Positions 1 to 6,693 of a stretch of DNA of 11,655 bases are shown here, one piece after another. A program made the translations under genes and the position numbers. The stretch's first letter is position 1. Every line of letters starts with the position of its first letter. Source of the DNA: an uncultured Bacteroidales bacterium (GTDB taxonomy: Bacteria > Bacteroidota > Bacteroidia > Bacteroidales > Bacteroidaceae); the NCBI GenBank assembly GCA_902803195.1, contig CADCOX010000007.1, positions 1-11,655 of the forward strand. Reading direction: 5' to 3'. The notes under the pieces are model-generated. The model made no database searches and was not told where the DNA came from. It worked only from the letters and a program-made list of their open reading frames with translations.

Positions 1-296
1 CCGCACCCCCGCAGACGCGCAGGGTAACGTGCATCGTCTTGCCACGTGAGGACTTCAATCTGATGAGCACGGGCGTAGCTCAGTTCCTGTTCGCAACGGG
101 GCAGGACTTCCTCCATGGAATCGATTTTCTGACGTAGCGCAGGCGACAGCAGAGTCGCCTCACCCTTGATTTCGCGACGGCTCTCGAAAACAGCCGTTGC
201 GCTGCCCATGATGTCCAGGAGGGTCTGTTGTTCTCGGCTGTGGAAAGGGAGCACTTTCGTGAGTGCCAGCGTATAAAGAAGTTCTTGTTCCGACAT
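1..296 (-). CDS. dprA: DNA-processing protein DprA, N-terminal part (cut by window edge)
   Basis: A minus-strand frame starts with ATG at 296 and stays open to the window edge, giving about 98 residues. It begins MSEQELLYTLALTKVLPF and ends with QIEVLTWQDDARYPARLRGC. This matches the DprA N-terminus: a helical helix-hairpin-helix-like region, then the family's 'vltw.d..YP..Lr.c' segment that leads into the Rossmann-like DNA-binding fold, which lies outside the window. DprA loads RecA on incoming single-stranded DNA during natural transformation. The gene starts only 8 bp after the DUF2851 stop codon, so it is probably the last visible gene of the dapB-lepB-DUF2851 operon. No separate promoter is visible. 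The identification rests on a partial protein but the motif is characteristic. Confidence 0.85.
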   Translation of the reverse strand, partial: MSEQELLYTLALTKVLPFHSREQQTLLDIMGSATAVFESRREIKGEATLLSPALRQKIDSMEEVLPRCEQELSYARAHQIEVLTWQDDARYPARLRGC

Positions 297-304
297 GCTG
301 TTTG

Positions 305-1612
305 CTATTTTGAGTCCGCTCTTTTCAGGTATTCATAGCCGAAGCGGCATCGCAGGCAGTCATTGCAGTCGCAGTACTCGCGTTTGAGTTGGATGAGCGC
401 TTGACTGTCGGCGGCGTTGTCGACGTTGAGTCCGCACTGTTGCCATTGGCGGATGATGAAGTTCTTCTCGGCCTTCAGCTCCTCTAATAGCGAGACCGCA
501 CTCTCTTGTTCAGCCTCGTTGTTGTGGGCTTGACCGTGCGCGAAGCGGATGGGTACTACGGTGTTGATGATGAGCAGGTCGCGGCTGGCCGCGCTGAGAC
601 GCTTCTCGTTGCGTCGAGAGGGCATCCCGAACAGGTAGTGTGTCTGCCAATACTCGCTCACAGCCGTGTCGAAGGCTGCGTGCAGAGCCTCGCGGTCTTT
701 GGCCTTCAGGATGGCGGAGAGCGAGGCCGTTTGCCGATGATAAAGCATCGCTAACTGGACCAGCTTTAGGTGCGGGAAGTTCTGTGGGCGCAATCGCAGA
801 TAACGCCACAGGTGACTCTTCATAGGCGGCTCCAGTTGGAATTTATGTTTCAGGAAAGCCCATTCGTTCCGCAGTCGGCGCAGGTAGTCATCACCCTCGG
901 CTGCTGCGCTGACGGAGTTGGGAATAGAGGCGATGTCCAACAGACCTGCTGTTCCGAGGAAGAGCGCTTCGAGTTGGAACGGGTTGTCGCGGTGCTTCGC
1001 CGCAGCGTGAAGAGGCAGGCGTCGCGCCCATGCCTCAAAAGCATCGCCGTTGAGGCCGAAACCGAAATTGCGGGCAAGTGTGATGAAATAAGCTCGCTCC
1101 CAGTCGCCTTCGACGGCTGATAGGCGTTCCAGACAACGCCCCGCGCGTTCCTGCAAGCGTTCAGCCAGCAAGGCCGAGAGCCACGAGTGGGTGGACAGAG
1201 GGGACAACTTGGGAATGACAGGCCAGCAACGAGGATAGTCTTCGCGTTGACTGAGTTGTTCGTATCCTTGCCGCACACGTTCGGGAATGGGCAACTCGAG
1301 TTGAGGAGGGCGTTTGCCGTCGGAAGTGACCACGTCGGCATCGGCTTTCTCCACGACATGGAGGATGACTGTATCGTAGGCGGCGTCGGACTGATGACCA
1401 TGACGATTCCAGTCGCTCGCCAGCAGGTGGATCTCAACGTTGCCCACCCAAAGCGTTCCCCCGATGCGCACCTTGGCGTTGAAGAAGTCGGGGCCAGCAT
1501 CACGATTAGGCAGGCCGGGGTCGATTACCTCTACCGCTTGTCCGTCGGTTGTTACCAAGGCTTCCAAGGGGAAGACGCGGTGCCGCCACACGTAATGCAG
1601 GAGCTTTTCCAT
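305..1612 (-). CDS. DUF2851 family protein, function unknown
   Basis: This encodes a 435-residue soluble protein with no signal peptide or membrane segment. Residues 40-87 hold the conserved block of the family: GPDF (40-43), GNVEIH (57-62), SDW (66-68), paired histidines 71 and 73, then D..Y..VILHVV. The C-terminus carries a cysteine cluster C414-x-C416-xx-C419-xx-C422 followed by FGYEYLK, which could bind a metal. The fixed acidic and histidine residues suggest an enzyme, perhaps nuclease-like, but that is inference. I recognise this as DUF2851, a Bacteroidetes family without an assigned function. It starts 21 bp after lepB and ends 8 bp before dprA, so it is co-transcribed with both. Its place beside dprA hints at a DNA-related role, though operon position alone is weak evidence. 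Confidence 0.85.
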   Translation of the reverse strand: MEKLLHYVWRHRVFPLEALVTTDGQAVEVIDPGLPNRDAGPDFFNAKVRIGGTLWVGNVEIHLLASDWNRHGHQSDAAYDTVILHVVEKADADVVTSDGKRPPQLELPIPERVRQGYEQLSQREDYPRCWPVIPKLSPLSTHSWLSALLAERLQERAGRCLERLSAVEGDWERAYFITLARNFGFGLNGDAFEAWARRLPLHAAAKHRDNPFQLEALFLGTAGLLDIASIPNSVSAAAEGDDYLRRLRNEWAFLKHKFQLEPPMKSHLWRYLRLRPQNFPHLKLVQLAMLYHRQTASLSAILKAKDREALHAAFDTAVSEYWQTHYLFGMPSRRNEKRLSAASRDLLIINTVVPIRFAHGQAHNNEAEQESAVSLLEELKAEKNFIIRQWQQCGLNVDNAADSQALIQLKREYCDCNDCLRCRFGYEYLKRADSK

Positions 1613-1633
1613 TGATCAGGTCGTAGTCATGGC

Positions 1634-3091
1634 TCATTTGATGCCGTCCACCCATCGGAAGAGGCGGTTCCAACGCATGCGTCCGTCAGACCATGCGCGG
1701 TCTTTGTCGATGGAGAGCCAGATCATGATAGGTTTGCCGACGACGTGGTCCTCGGGCACGAAACCCCAGTAGCGGCTGTCGGCCGAGCAGTGGCGGTTGT
1801 CACCCATCATCCAATAATAATCCATGCGGAAGGTATAGCCGGTGGCAATGGTATCATTGATGTAGATGGTCCCGTTGTCGTCCACGCGCAGGTCGTTGCC
1901 CTCATAGACGCGGATGGGCCGCTCGTAGATAGGCAGGTTCTGCAGGTTGAGTTCGACGCGTTGGCCGCGTGCAGGAATCCAGACGGGGCCGTAGTTGTCG
2001 CGCGTCCATCCTGTAAACCCGTTGAGGGGGTAGAGGTCGTCGGTCGAGGCCGTTGTGTCGACGTCGATGCTGAGGATGTAGTCCTCTTGTAGCAGTCGCT
2101 CGCGGGCGGCTGCGGTCAGCGGCATCACACCCGTCTGATGGAGGTCGCGCAGGTCCTCGCTGCGCAAGCGCAGTTCGTGGGCCACGGCTTCGTTGAGGTC
2201 ATGACGCATAGGGTCGCGGAACTGAATGCGATAGTTGTACTGTACGTTGTCGGGCTCTTTGTTGGGCTTGCCGTCGAGGTAGATGATGCGGTCTTTGATC
2301 TCGAGCGTCTGCCCGGGCAGTCCGACGCAGCGCTTGACATAGTTCTCGCGGCGGTCGACTGGGCGCGTCATGATGCTGCCGAACTCAGCAGCGTTGTCGA
2401 CGACATACTGGCGGCCTACGTTGTAGTAGATGTCGGCCAGCTGGCGGCGCTGCAGGAACGAGAGGCTGTCGATGACGGGGAGCGCCGGCGCATTCTCGCG
2501 GATGATTTGGCGGCCGTAGCCGTAGCAGAGGGCGTAGAAATCGGCAGCTTGATATGCGGGATTGGAGACGACGGTATCGCCCGACGGGTAGTTGAAGACG
2601 ACGATGTCGTTCAGCGTCACTCGTTTGGGCGAGACGCGCTTGTAGTCCCATCGAATGAGTTCGCTATAGCTCTTCATCCCGTTGGGCAAGGTGTGCTGCA
2701 CGAGGGGCAGCGACAGCGGCGTCTGCGGCACGCGGGGGCCATAGCTCATCTTGGAGACGAAGAGGTAGTCGCCGACGAGCAGGCTCTTCTCGAGCGACGA
2801 CGAGGGGATGGTATAGTTCTGGAAGAAATAGATGTTGACGAAATAGACGGCCACGAGTGCGAAGACGATGGCATCCACCCACGACATGATTGTCCGGGTA
2901 ACAGGGTTCTCGAGTTCCTTCCACCACGTCCAGGGAATCTTGTGGGTGATGTAGGCGTCGAAGATGAAAGGTACAATGATGAGGCCCCACCACGCATCGA
3001 CCCACGCAAGGAACCAAATGTAGAGGGCTACGATGACGAGCATCTTTGCCCAGTCTTTCCACGTTACGGGTTTCTTATCCAGTTTTTTCAT
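1634..3091 (-). CDS. lepB: Signal peptidase I
   Basis: A 485-residue inner-membrane serine protease that removes signal peptides from exported proteins. Hydrophobic segments lie at about 17-45 and 73-92. Box B is IPSSSL (95-100) with Ser99 as the expected nucleophile; the Met that normally follows the serine is Leu100. The catalytic lysine is K253 in YVKRCVGLPG (251-260). Box E is MGDNRHCSADSRYWGFVPE (429-447). All catalytic motifs are present. The protein is much longer than E. coli LepB (324 residues) because of insertions of roughly 100 residues between box B and the lysine box (120-250) and between the lysine box and box E (280-415). Such long forms are usual in Bacteroidetes. It begins 4 bp after the dapB stop codon, so translation may be coupled. 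No Shine-Dalgarno sequence is seen. Confidence 0.95.
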   Translation of the reverse strand: MKKLDKKPVTWKDWAKMLVIVALYIWFLAWVDAWWGLIIVPFIFDAYITHKIPWTWWKELENPVTRTIMSWVDAIVFALVAVYFVNIYFFQNYTIPSSSLEKSLLVGDYLFVSKMSYGPRVPQTPLSLPLVQHTLPNGMKSYSELIRWDYKRVSPKRVTLNDIVVFNYPSGDTVVSNPAYQAADFYALCYGYGRQIIRENAPALPVIDSLSFLQRRQLADIYYNVGRQYVVDNAAEFGSIMTRPVDRRENYVKRCVGLPGQTLEIKDRIIYLDGKPNKEPDNVQYNYRIQFRDPMRHDLNEAVAHELRLRSEDLRDLHQTGVMPLTAAARERLLQEDYILSIDVDTTASTDDLYPLNGFTGWTRDNYGPVWIPARGQRVELNLQNLPIYERPIRVYEGNDLRVDDNGTIYINDTIATGYTFRMDYYWMMGDNRHCSADSRYWGFVPEDHVVGKPIMIWLSIDKDRAWSDGRMRWNRLFRWVDGIK

Positions 3092-3095
3092 ACGT

Positions 3096-3851
3096 TCAGA
3101 AGTTAAAGAGGTCGTTCATTGTGAGCAGGCCGCTGTGGGTGGCTGTGTACTCTGCAGCGAGGACGGCGCCGAGGGCGAAGCCGCTCCTCGAGTGGGCATC
3201 ATGGGTGATGGTGATCTGGTCAGCGTCGCTGTTCCATGTGATGGCATGGATGCCGGGGACTTCGCCGCGGCGCTCGCTGTCGATGGCGAGTTCTGTGGGC
3301 GTGGGTGTGTGCTCGGTGATTTGTGAGCCATCGGGTTGGGTAAGCGTGCCTAAGGTCCAAGCGTCCTTGCGGTCGACCTCGTCGAGGATCTGCTCGGCCA
3401 GCGTGATGGCTGTGCCGGAGGGATGGTCGAGCTTGTGGATGTGGTGGACCTCATGCATGCGGACGTCATAGCTGGGGAACTGGTTCATGATGCGGGCGAG
3501 ATAGCGATTGACGGCGCCGAAGATGAACACACCGATGGAGAAATTGGAACTCCAGAAGAGGGTGCGCCCCTCGTCGGTGCAGGCGCGACGAACCTCGTCG
3601 GCGTGGTCGGCATACCAACCCGTGCTGCCAGAGACGACCTTGACGCCTGCCGCGAAGCAGCGTTGTATGTTGGCGTAGGCTACAGTGGGAGCCGTGAACT
3701 CGATGGCCACGTCTGCCGTCCGGAAGGCTTCGCTGTCGAAGTCGTCCTGATTGTCGATATCGATGCGGCAGACAACGTCATGGCCGCGGCTGAGGGCCAC
3801 TTGCTCTATCATGTGGCCCATCTTACCATAACCGATTAATGCTATTTTCAT
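3096..3851 (-). CDS. dapB: 4-hydroxy-tetrahydrodipicolinate reductase
   Basis: This 251-residue enzyme uses NAD(P)H to reduce the cyclic product of DapA in the lysine/diaminopimelate pathway, which supplies peptidoglycan cross-links. The Rossmann nucleotide-binding loop GYGKMG is at 7-12, EFTAP at 51-55, STGW at 76-79 and SNFSIGV at 102-108. The signature EVHHIHKLDHPSGTA is at 134-148 with catalytic H136 and K140, and GEVPGIHAI is at 196-204. The open frame extends upstream to 3929, but I chose ATG 3851. The upstream 26 residues do not resemble DapB, MKIALIGYGKMG is the normal N-terminus, and a -7 promoter box lies inside the extension. At 251 residues it is slightly shorter than the E. coli protein, as in other Bacteroidetes. 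First gene of the dapB-lepB-DUF2851-dprA operon. Confidence 0.95.
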   Translation of the reverse strand: MKIALIGYGKMGHMIEQVALSRGHDVVCRIDIDNQDDFDSEAFRTADVAIEFTAPTVAYANIQRCFAAGVKVVSGSTGWYADHADEVRRACTDEGRTLFWSSNFSIGVFIFGAVNRYLARIMNQFPSYDVRMHEVHHIHKLDHPSGTAITLAEQILDEVDRKDAWTLGTLTQPDGSQITEHTPTPTELAIDSERRGEVPGIHAITWNSDADQITITHDAHSRSGFALGAVLAAEYTATHSGLLTMNDLFNF

Positions 3852-3875
3852 TGTGTAGCGTTTTGAAATTCTCGG

Positions 3876-3883
3876 CAAAGATA
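3876..3883 (-). promoter_or_regulatory. -7 box for the dapB operon
   Basis: Read on the minus strand this is TATCTTTG, an exact match to the Bacteroidetes -7 consensus TAnnTTTG. It ends 24 nt before the dapB ATG, which gives a leader of roughly 20 nt. No TTTG -33 element is visible at 19-20 nt spacing, so the assignment rests on the -7 box and its position alone. Confidence 0.55.
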
Positions 3884-3965
3884 GTGCATTTTGGTGAGCG
3901 AGCGAGCATACGAGCGTACTTTTTAGCATTCTTTAGGACGCCCCTTCAGCATAGCGCATAAAAAA

Positions 3966-3994
3966 TCCTGCCCGAAGATGTTTTTCGGGCAGGA
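3966..3994 (-). terminator. Rho-independent terminator downstream of the OmpA-family gene
   Basis: A perfect 11-bp stem (3966-3976 with 3984-3994, GC-rich centre CCTGCCCGAA) closes a 7-nt loop. On the minus strand the hairpin is followed directly by six T residues, the classic intrinsic terminator layout. On the plus strand it is followed by A residues, so it works leftward, for the OmpA-family transcript that ends at 4191. It also insulates the dapB promoter. Confidence 0.85.
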
Positions 3995-4190
3995 AAAATA
4001 ATTATCAAAAAATAAAATTAATTCCTTTGAGTGTCCTCACGGATACGCTGTTTAACCCTCACGGGCACATAGACGGAACACTTAATTGAAATACTATGAT
4101 ATACTAAAAATGATATAGAGCTAACTTTTTGATTAATAGCAATGTCTTACCAAAGCCTTCCCGCCTGTTCAGATGCAAGACACGTGCGAT
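3995..4190 (-). other. Non-coding AT-rich stretch, probable long 3' UTR of the OmpA-family gene
   Basis: Between the OmpA-family stop codon and the terminator lie about 196 bases with no credible reading frame. The stretch is AT-rich and holds two short direct copies of a CCTCACGG motif (around 4034 and 4057) spaced about 23 nt apart. I see no good internal -7 box on the minus strand. The simplest reading is a long 3' untranslated region. It could contain a small RNA, but nothing in the sequence proves that. Confidence 0.45.
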
Positions 4191-5249
4191 TTACTCAGCG
4201 ATAGCAATGGTGACGCGGTTCTTGTCATTCTCCGAGAAAGGCTGAACGGTGTCACCCTTGGCATCGACCGTGATGCGGCTGGCGTCGATGCCAGCGTCCG
4301 TCAGAGCCTTGGCTACGTTCTGAGCACGGCCTTGTGAATAGCCGAGGTTGATTTTCGGGTTACCCGTGCCTACGTCTGCATAACCGGTCACGGAAACCTT
4401 GGTCTGAGGATTGTCTTTCAAGAACTTGATGAGGTTGTCGACCTTAGCTTTCTCGGCGCCGACGGGAATGGTCTCGCGGATAGCGTAGAAGATCTCGGTG
4501 CGGAGCTCGGGCTTCTTGACGACGACGGGCTGGGGCTTCGGCTCTTCCTTGACGACAGGCTTGGGAGCGGGCTCTTCCTTGACAACGACCACGGGTGCGG
4601 GAGCGGGCTTAGCCTTGAAGCCGAACTTGTAAGCCAGACCGAGCTGGGCGGTCAGCTGCCAGTCGTCGCGGTAGTTGACCTGCGAGTTGTAGCGGTCGCT
4701 GAGGCTGTTGGCACTCACTTCGAGGTTGATGCTCCAGTGCTTAGCAATATTGTAGTCGAGCATAGCGCCGACGCGGGCATTGTGGCTCAGACGATTCTCC
4801 CAAGCGAAGGGCAGCGAGTACGAGCTGTTGAGCAGGTCGTCGTTCTCCCATGCATAGTTCAAGCCGATACCGCCGATGAGGTAGACGTTCAGGGGATAGT
4901 AAGTGCTGCGACCGAAGAGGGTGCAGAGGTTCAGCATGAGGTCGAGGTCGGTGGTGATGTACTTGTAGTTGTAGGTGAAGTCGGGCTTGATGCCACTCTT
5001 GTTCCACATTCCATTGACGTGCAGGCGTGCACCTACTGTCGGCGTGAAAAAGGCACCGAAGCTGACACTGGCCGTCGGCGTGATCAATTTGAGTTGATCG
5101 TAGTTGCAGAATGTGGTCTGGGCACCACCCTGCAGACCGATGAACATGTAGGGAGCAGGCTTGTAGTCGAGCTGCTCAGCTGCGTCCTGTGCCGAGATGC
5201 TCAGGCAGGCGCTGAAGGCCATGAAGGCCAGCATGAGGATTTTCTTCAT
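4191..5249 (-). CDS. OmpA family outer-membrane protein
   Basis: A 352-residue outer-membrane protein that anchors the envelope to peptidoglycan. Residues 1-20 form a signal peptide (MKKILMLAFMAFSACLSISA) with likely cleavage before Q21; no lipobox is obvious at the cleavage point. Residues about 30-210 alternate aromatic and polar residues like an eight-strand beta-barrel, ending in LAYKFGF. A Pro/Lys/Glu/Val linker spans 213-247 (repeats of KEEPxPxPVV). The OmpA C-terminal domain covers 253-352, with TGYADVGTGNPKIN (288-301, D292) and SQGRAQNV (305-312, R308), the two residues that usually bind diaminopimelate. The domain ends NDKNRVTIAIAE. It has its own strong promoter and terminator, as expected for an abundant protein, and is transcribed divergently from the GNAT-like gene. 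Confidence 0.92.
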   Translation of the reverse strand: MKKILMLAFMAFSACLSISAQDAAEQLDYKPAPYMFIGLQGGAQTTFCNYDQLKLITPTASVSFGAFFTPTVGARLHVNGMWNKSGIKPDFTYNYKYITTDLDLMLNLCTLFGRSTYYPLNVYLIGGIGLNYAWENDDLLNSSYSLPFAWENRLSHNARVGAMLDYNIAKHWSINLEVSANSLSDRYNSQVNYRDDWQLTAQLGLAYKFGFKAKPAPAPVVVVKEEPAPKPVVKEEPKPQPVVVKKPELRTEIFYAIRETIPVGAEKAKVDNLIKFLKDNPQTKVSVTGYADVGTGNPKINLGYSQGRAQNVAKALTDAGIDASRITVDAKGDTVQPFSENDKNRVTIAIAE

Positions 5250-5314
5250 TTCCTGATAGAATTATTTGAGGTTGATACGTATCTCTTTTATGGTTTTTAC
5301 CCTTAGTTTGTCTG

Positions 5315-5345
5315 CAAAATTACTACTTTCCGCGTCAAGACCAAA
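5315..5345 (-). promoter_or_regulatory. Promoter of the OmpA-family gene
   Basis: On the minus strand a -33 box TTTG (5342-5345) and a -7 box TAATTTTG (5315-5322) are separated by exactly 19 nt. Both match the Bacteroidetes sigma-ABfr consensus. The predicted start gives a leader of about 60 nt, AT-rich, with AGGAA immediately ahead of the ATG. Confidence 0.75.
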
Positions 5346-5427
5346 GGTTTTTGCCGTTTTTTTTAACTTTATGCCTTATTATAAGCTAAAAAATGCCTTC
5401 GGAAGCACGCTTAACGCAAAAAAAAGC

Positions 5428-5435
5428 TATCTTTG
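5428..5435 (+). promoter_or_regulatory. -7 box very close to the GNAT-like gene start
   Basis: TATCTTTG exactly matches TAnnTTTG and ends only 9 nt before the ATG at 5445. With normal geometry transcription would begin around 5440-5442, leaving a leader of only a few nucleotides. No TTTG is visible at the usual -33 spacing. The box also argues against the upstream TTG at 5433 as start codon, because that lies inside the promoter. Confidence 0.55.
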
Positions 5436-5444
5436 CACCCAAAT

Positions 5445-6596
5445 ATGGTTACAATTAAGCGAGTTGAAGGTCGACGCGAGCTGCGCACCTTCATCAGATT
5501 CAACTACAAGCTCTACAAGGGCAACCCCTATGCCGTCCCCGATTTCCTCGAGGACATGATGGACACGTTCGACCGCAAGAAGAACGCCGCTTTCGAGTTC
5601 TGCGAGTGCGATCTCTTCTTGGCCTATCGCGACAAAGAAGTCGTGGGCCGCGTGGCGGCCATCATCAACCACAAGGCCAACAAGACGTGGAGCACGCGCA
5701 ACGTCCGCTTCGGCTGGATTGATTTTATCGACGATGCCGAGGTGGTCGACGCGCTCATCAGCACCGTGGAGCAGTGGGGGCGCGAACGCGGCATGAAGAA
5801 GATCGTGGGGCCGCTCGGTTTCACCGACATGGACCCCGAGGGTATGCTCACCGACGGCTTCGACCAGCTCGGAACGATGAGCACCATCTACAACTATCCT
5901 TATTACCCCGAGCACATGGTGCGTCTCGGCTTCGAGAAGGAAGTCGACTGGGTAGAGCGGAAGGTCATGGTGCCCACGACCGAAGCGCAGGCCGATGCCG
6001 GCAAGTACATGCGCGTGGCCGACATGAGCGCCCGCCGCTACAACCTCCACATGCGCCGCTTCAAGACTCACAAGGAGATCCTGGCGGCCGACGGCGGCGA
6101 GTACATCCACAAGATCTTCAACGTCATCAACCGCGCTTATGCCGACCTCTATGGCTACAGCCAGATGAACGAGCGGCAGATCGACCAGTATGCCAAGACG
6201 TACCTCCCCTTCCTGGACCTGCGCCTGTTGGCTGTCGTCGAGAACGAGCAGAACGAACCTATAGCCGTCGGCATCACGATGGGTTCTCTCTCCTACGCGC
6301 TGCAGAAGGCTCATGGCAAGCTGTTCCCCTTCGGCTGGTGGCATCTGCTCAAGGCGGTCTACTTCAAGCCCGCGCCCGTGCTGGACATGCTGCTCATCGG
6401 CGTACTGCCTGAGTATCAGAACAAAGGAGTCAACGCCCTCCTCTTCGCCGAGATCATCCCGGTGGCGCAGAAGATGGGCTTCGTCTGGGCTGAAACCCAC
6501 GTACAACTGGAGGAGAACGAGAAGAGCCAGACGCAGTGGTCCCACCTCGACTGCTCCATCCACAAGCGCCGTCGTTGCTGGAGGAAAAACCTCTGA
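5445..6596 (+). CDS. GNAT-like N-acetyltransferase family protein, substrate unknown
   Basis: A 383-residue cytoplasmic protein. Residues 1-75 hold MVTIKRVEGRRELRTF and a GNAT-like strand EVVGRVAAIINH (65-76). VGPLGFTDMDPEGML (121-135) is typical of a Bacteroidetes family usually annotated as hypothetical or N-acetyltransferase. The C-terminal half carries the acetyl-CoA-binding loop pattern LPEYQNKG (about 321-328, Q-x-x-G-type motif A) followed by a helix and ETHVQLEENEKSQTQW. It ends in a basic tail, HKRRRCWRKNL, normal for the family. ATG 5445 is preferred over TTG 5433, which falls in the -7 box. The acceptor molecule cannot be told from the sequence. It is divergent from the OmpA-family gene and 97 bp upstream of parE. 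Confidence 0.8.
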   Translation: MVTIKRVEGRRELRTFIRFNYKLYKGNPYAVPDFLEDMMDTFDRKKNAAFEFCECDLFLAYRDKEVVGRVAAIINHKANKTWSTRNVRFGWIDFIDDAEVVDALISTVEQWGRERGMKKIVGPLGFTDMDPEGMLTDGFDQLGTMSTIYNYPYYPEHMVRLGFEKEVDWVERKVMVPTTEAQADAGKYMRVADMSARRYNLHMRRFKTHKEILAADGGEYIHKIFNVINRAYADLYGYSQMNERQIDQYAKTYLPFLDLRLLAVVENEQNEPIAVGITMGSLSYALQKAHGKLFPFGWWHLLKAVYFKPAPVLDMLLIGVLPEYQNKGVNALLFAEIIPVAQKMGFVWAETHVQLEENEKSQTQWSHLDCSIHKRRRCWRKNL

Positions 6597-6607
6597 TTGC
6601 ATCTGAT

Positions 6608-6648
6608 CATTTACCATCTACCATTTACTACTTACCATTTGGCATTTG
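6608..6648 (+). repeat. Short degenerate direct repeats based on TTACCAT/CATTT
   Basis: The gap between the GNAT-like gene and parE contains several spaced copies of TACCAT and CATTT (TTACCAT, CTACCAT, TTTACTACTTACCAT, then GGCATTT). This is low-complexity intergenic DNA. A near-match -7 box, GATATTTG (6656-6663), lies 30 bp before the parE start and may serve it, with one mismatch and no well-spaced -33 box. Confidence 0.4.
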
Positions 6649-6693
6649 CCGATTTGATATTTGAACTTAGAGGATTTGAAATCTTAACGCTCC

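Noticed and set aside
1634..3091. Leu in place of Met after the catalytic serine and large insertions in LepB
   Set aside because: Unusual compared with E. coli but, from family knowledge, normal for long Bacteroidetes signal peptidases, so not reported as a finding.
2138..3106. Long plus-strand open frame (322 codons) opposite lepB
   Set aside because: It is antisense to a gene with all signal peptidase catalytic motifs. The translation is rich in V/D/E/A and matches no family; it arises from the codon bias of the real gene.
3852..3929. Upstream extension of dapB by 26 codons
   Set aside because: The extension is not DapB-like and would contain the -7 box at 3876-3883; MKIALIGYGKMG at 3851 is the usual N-terminus.
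5427..6617. Minus-strand open frame of 396 codons spanning the GNAT-like gene
   Set aside because: It mirrors the codon structure of the plus-strand gene, has no recognisable motif and no promoter, while the plus-strand protein shows family motifs and a -7 box.
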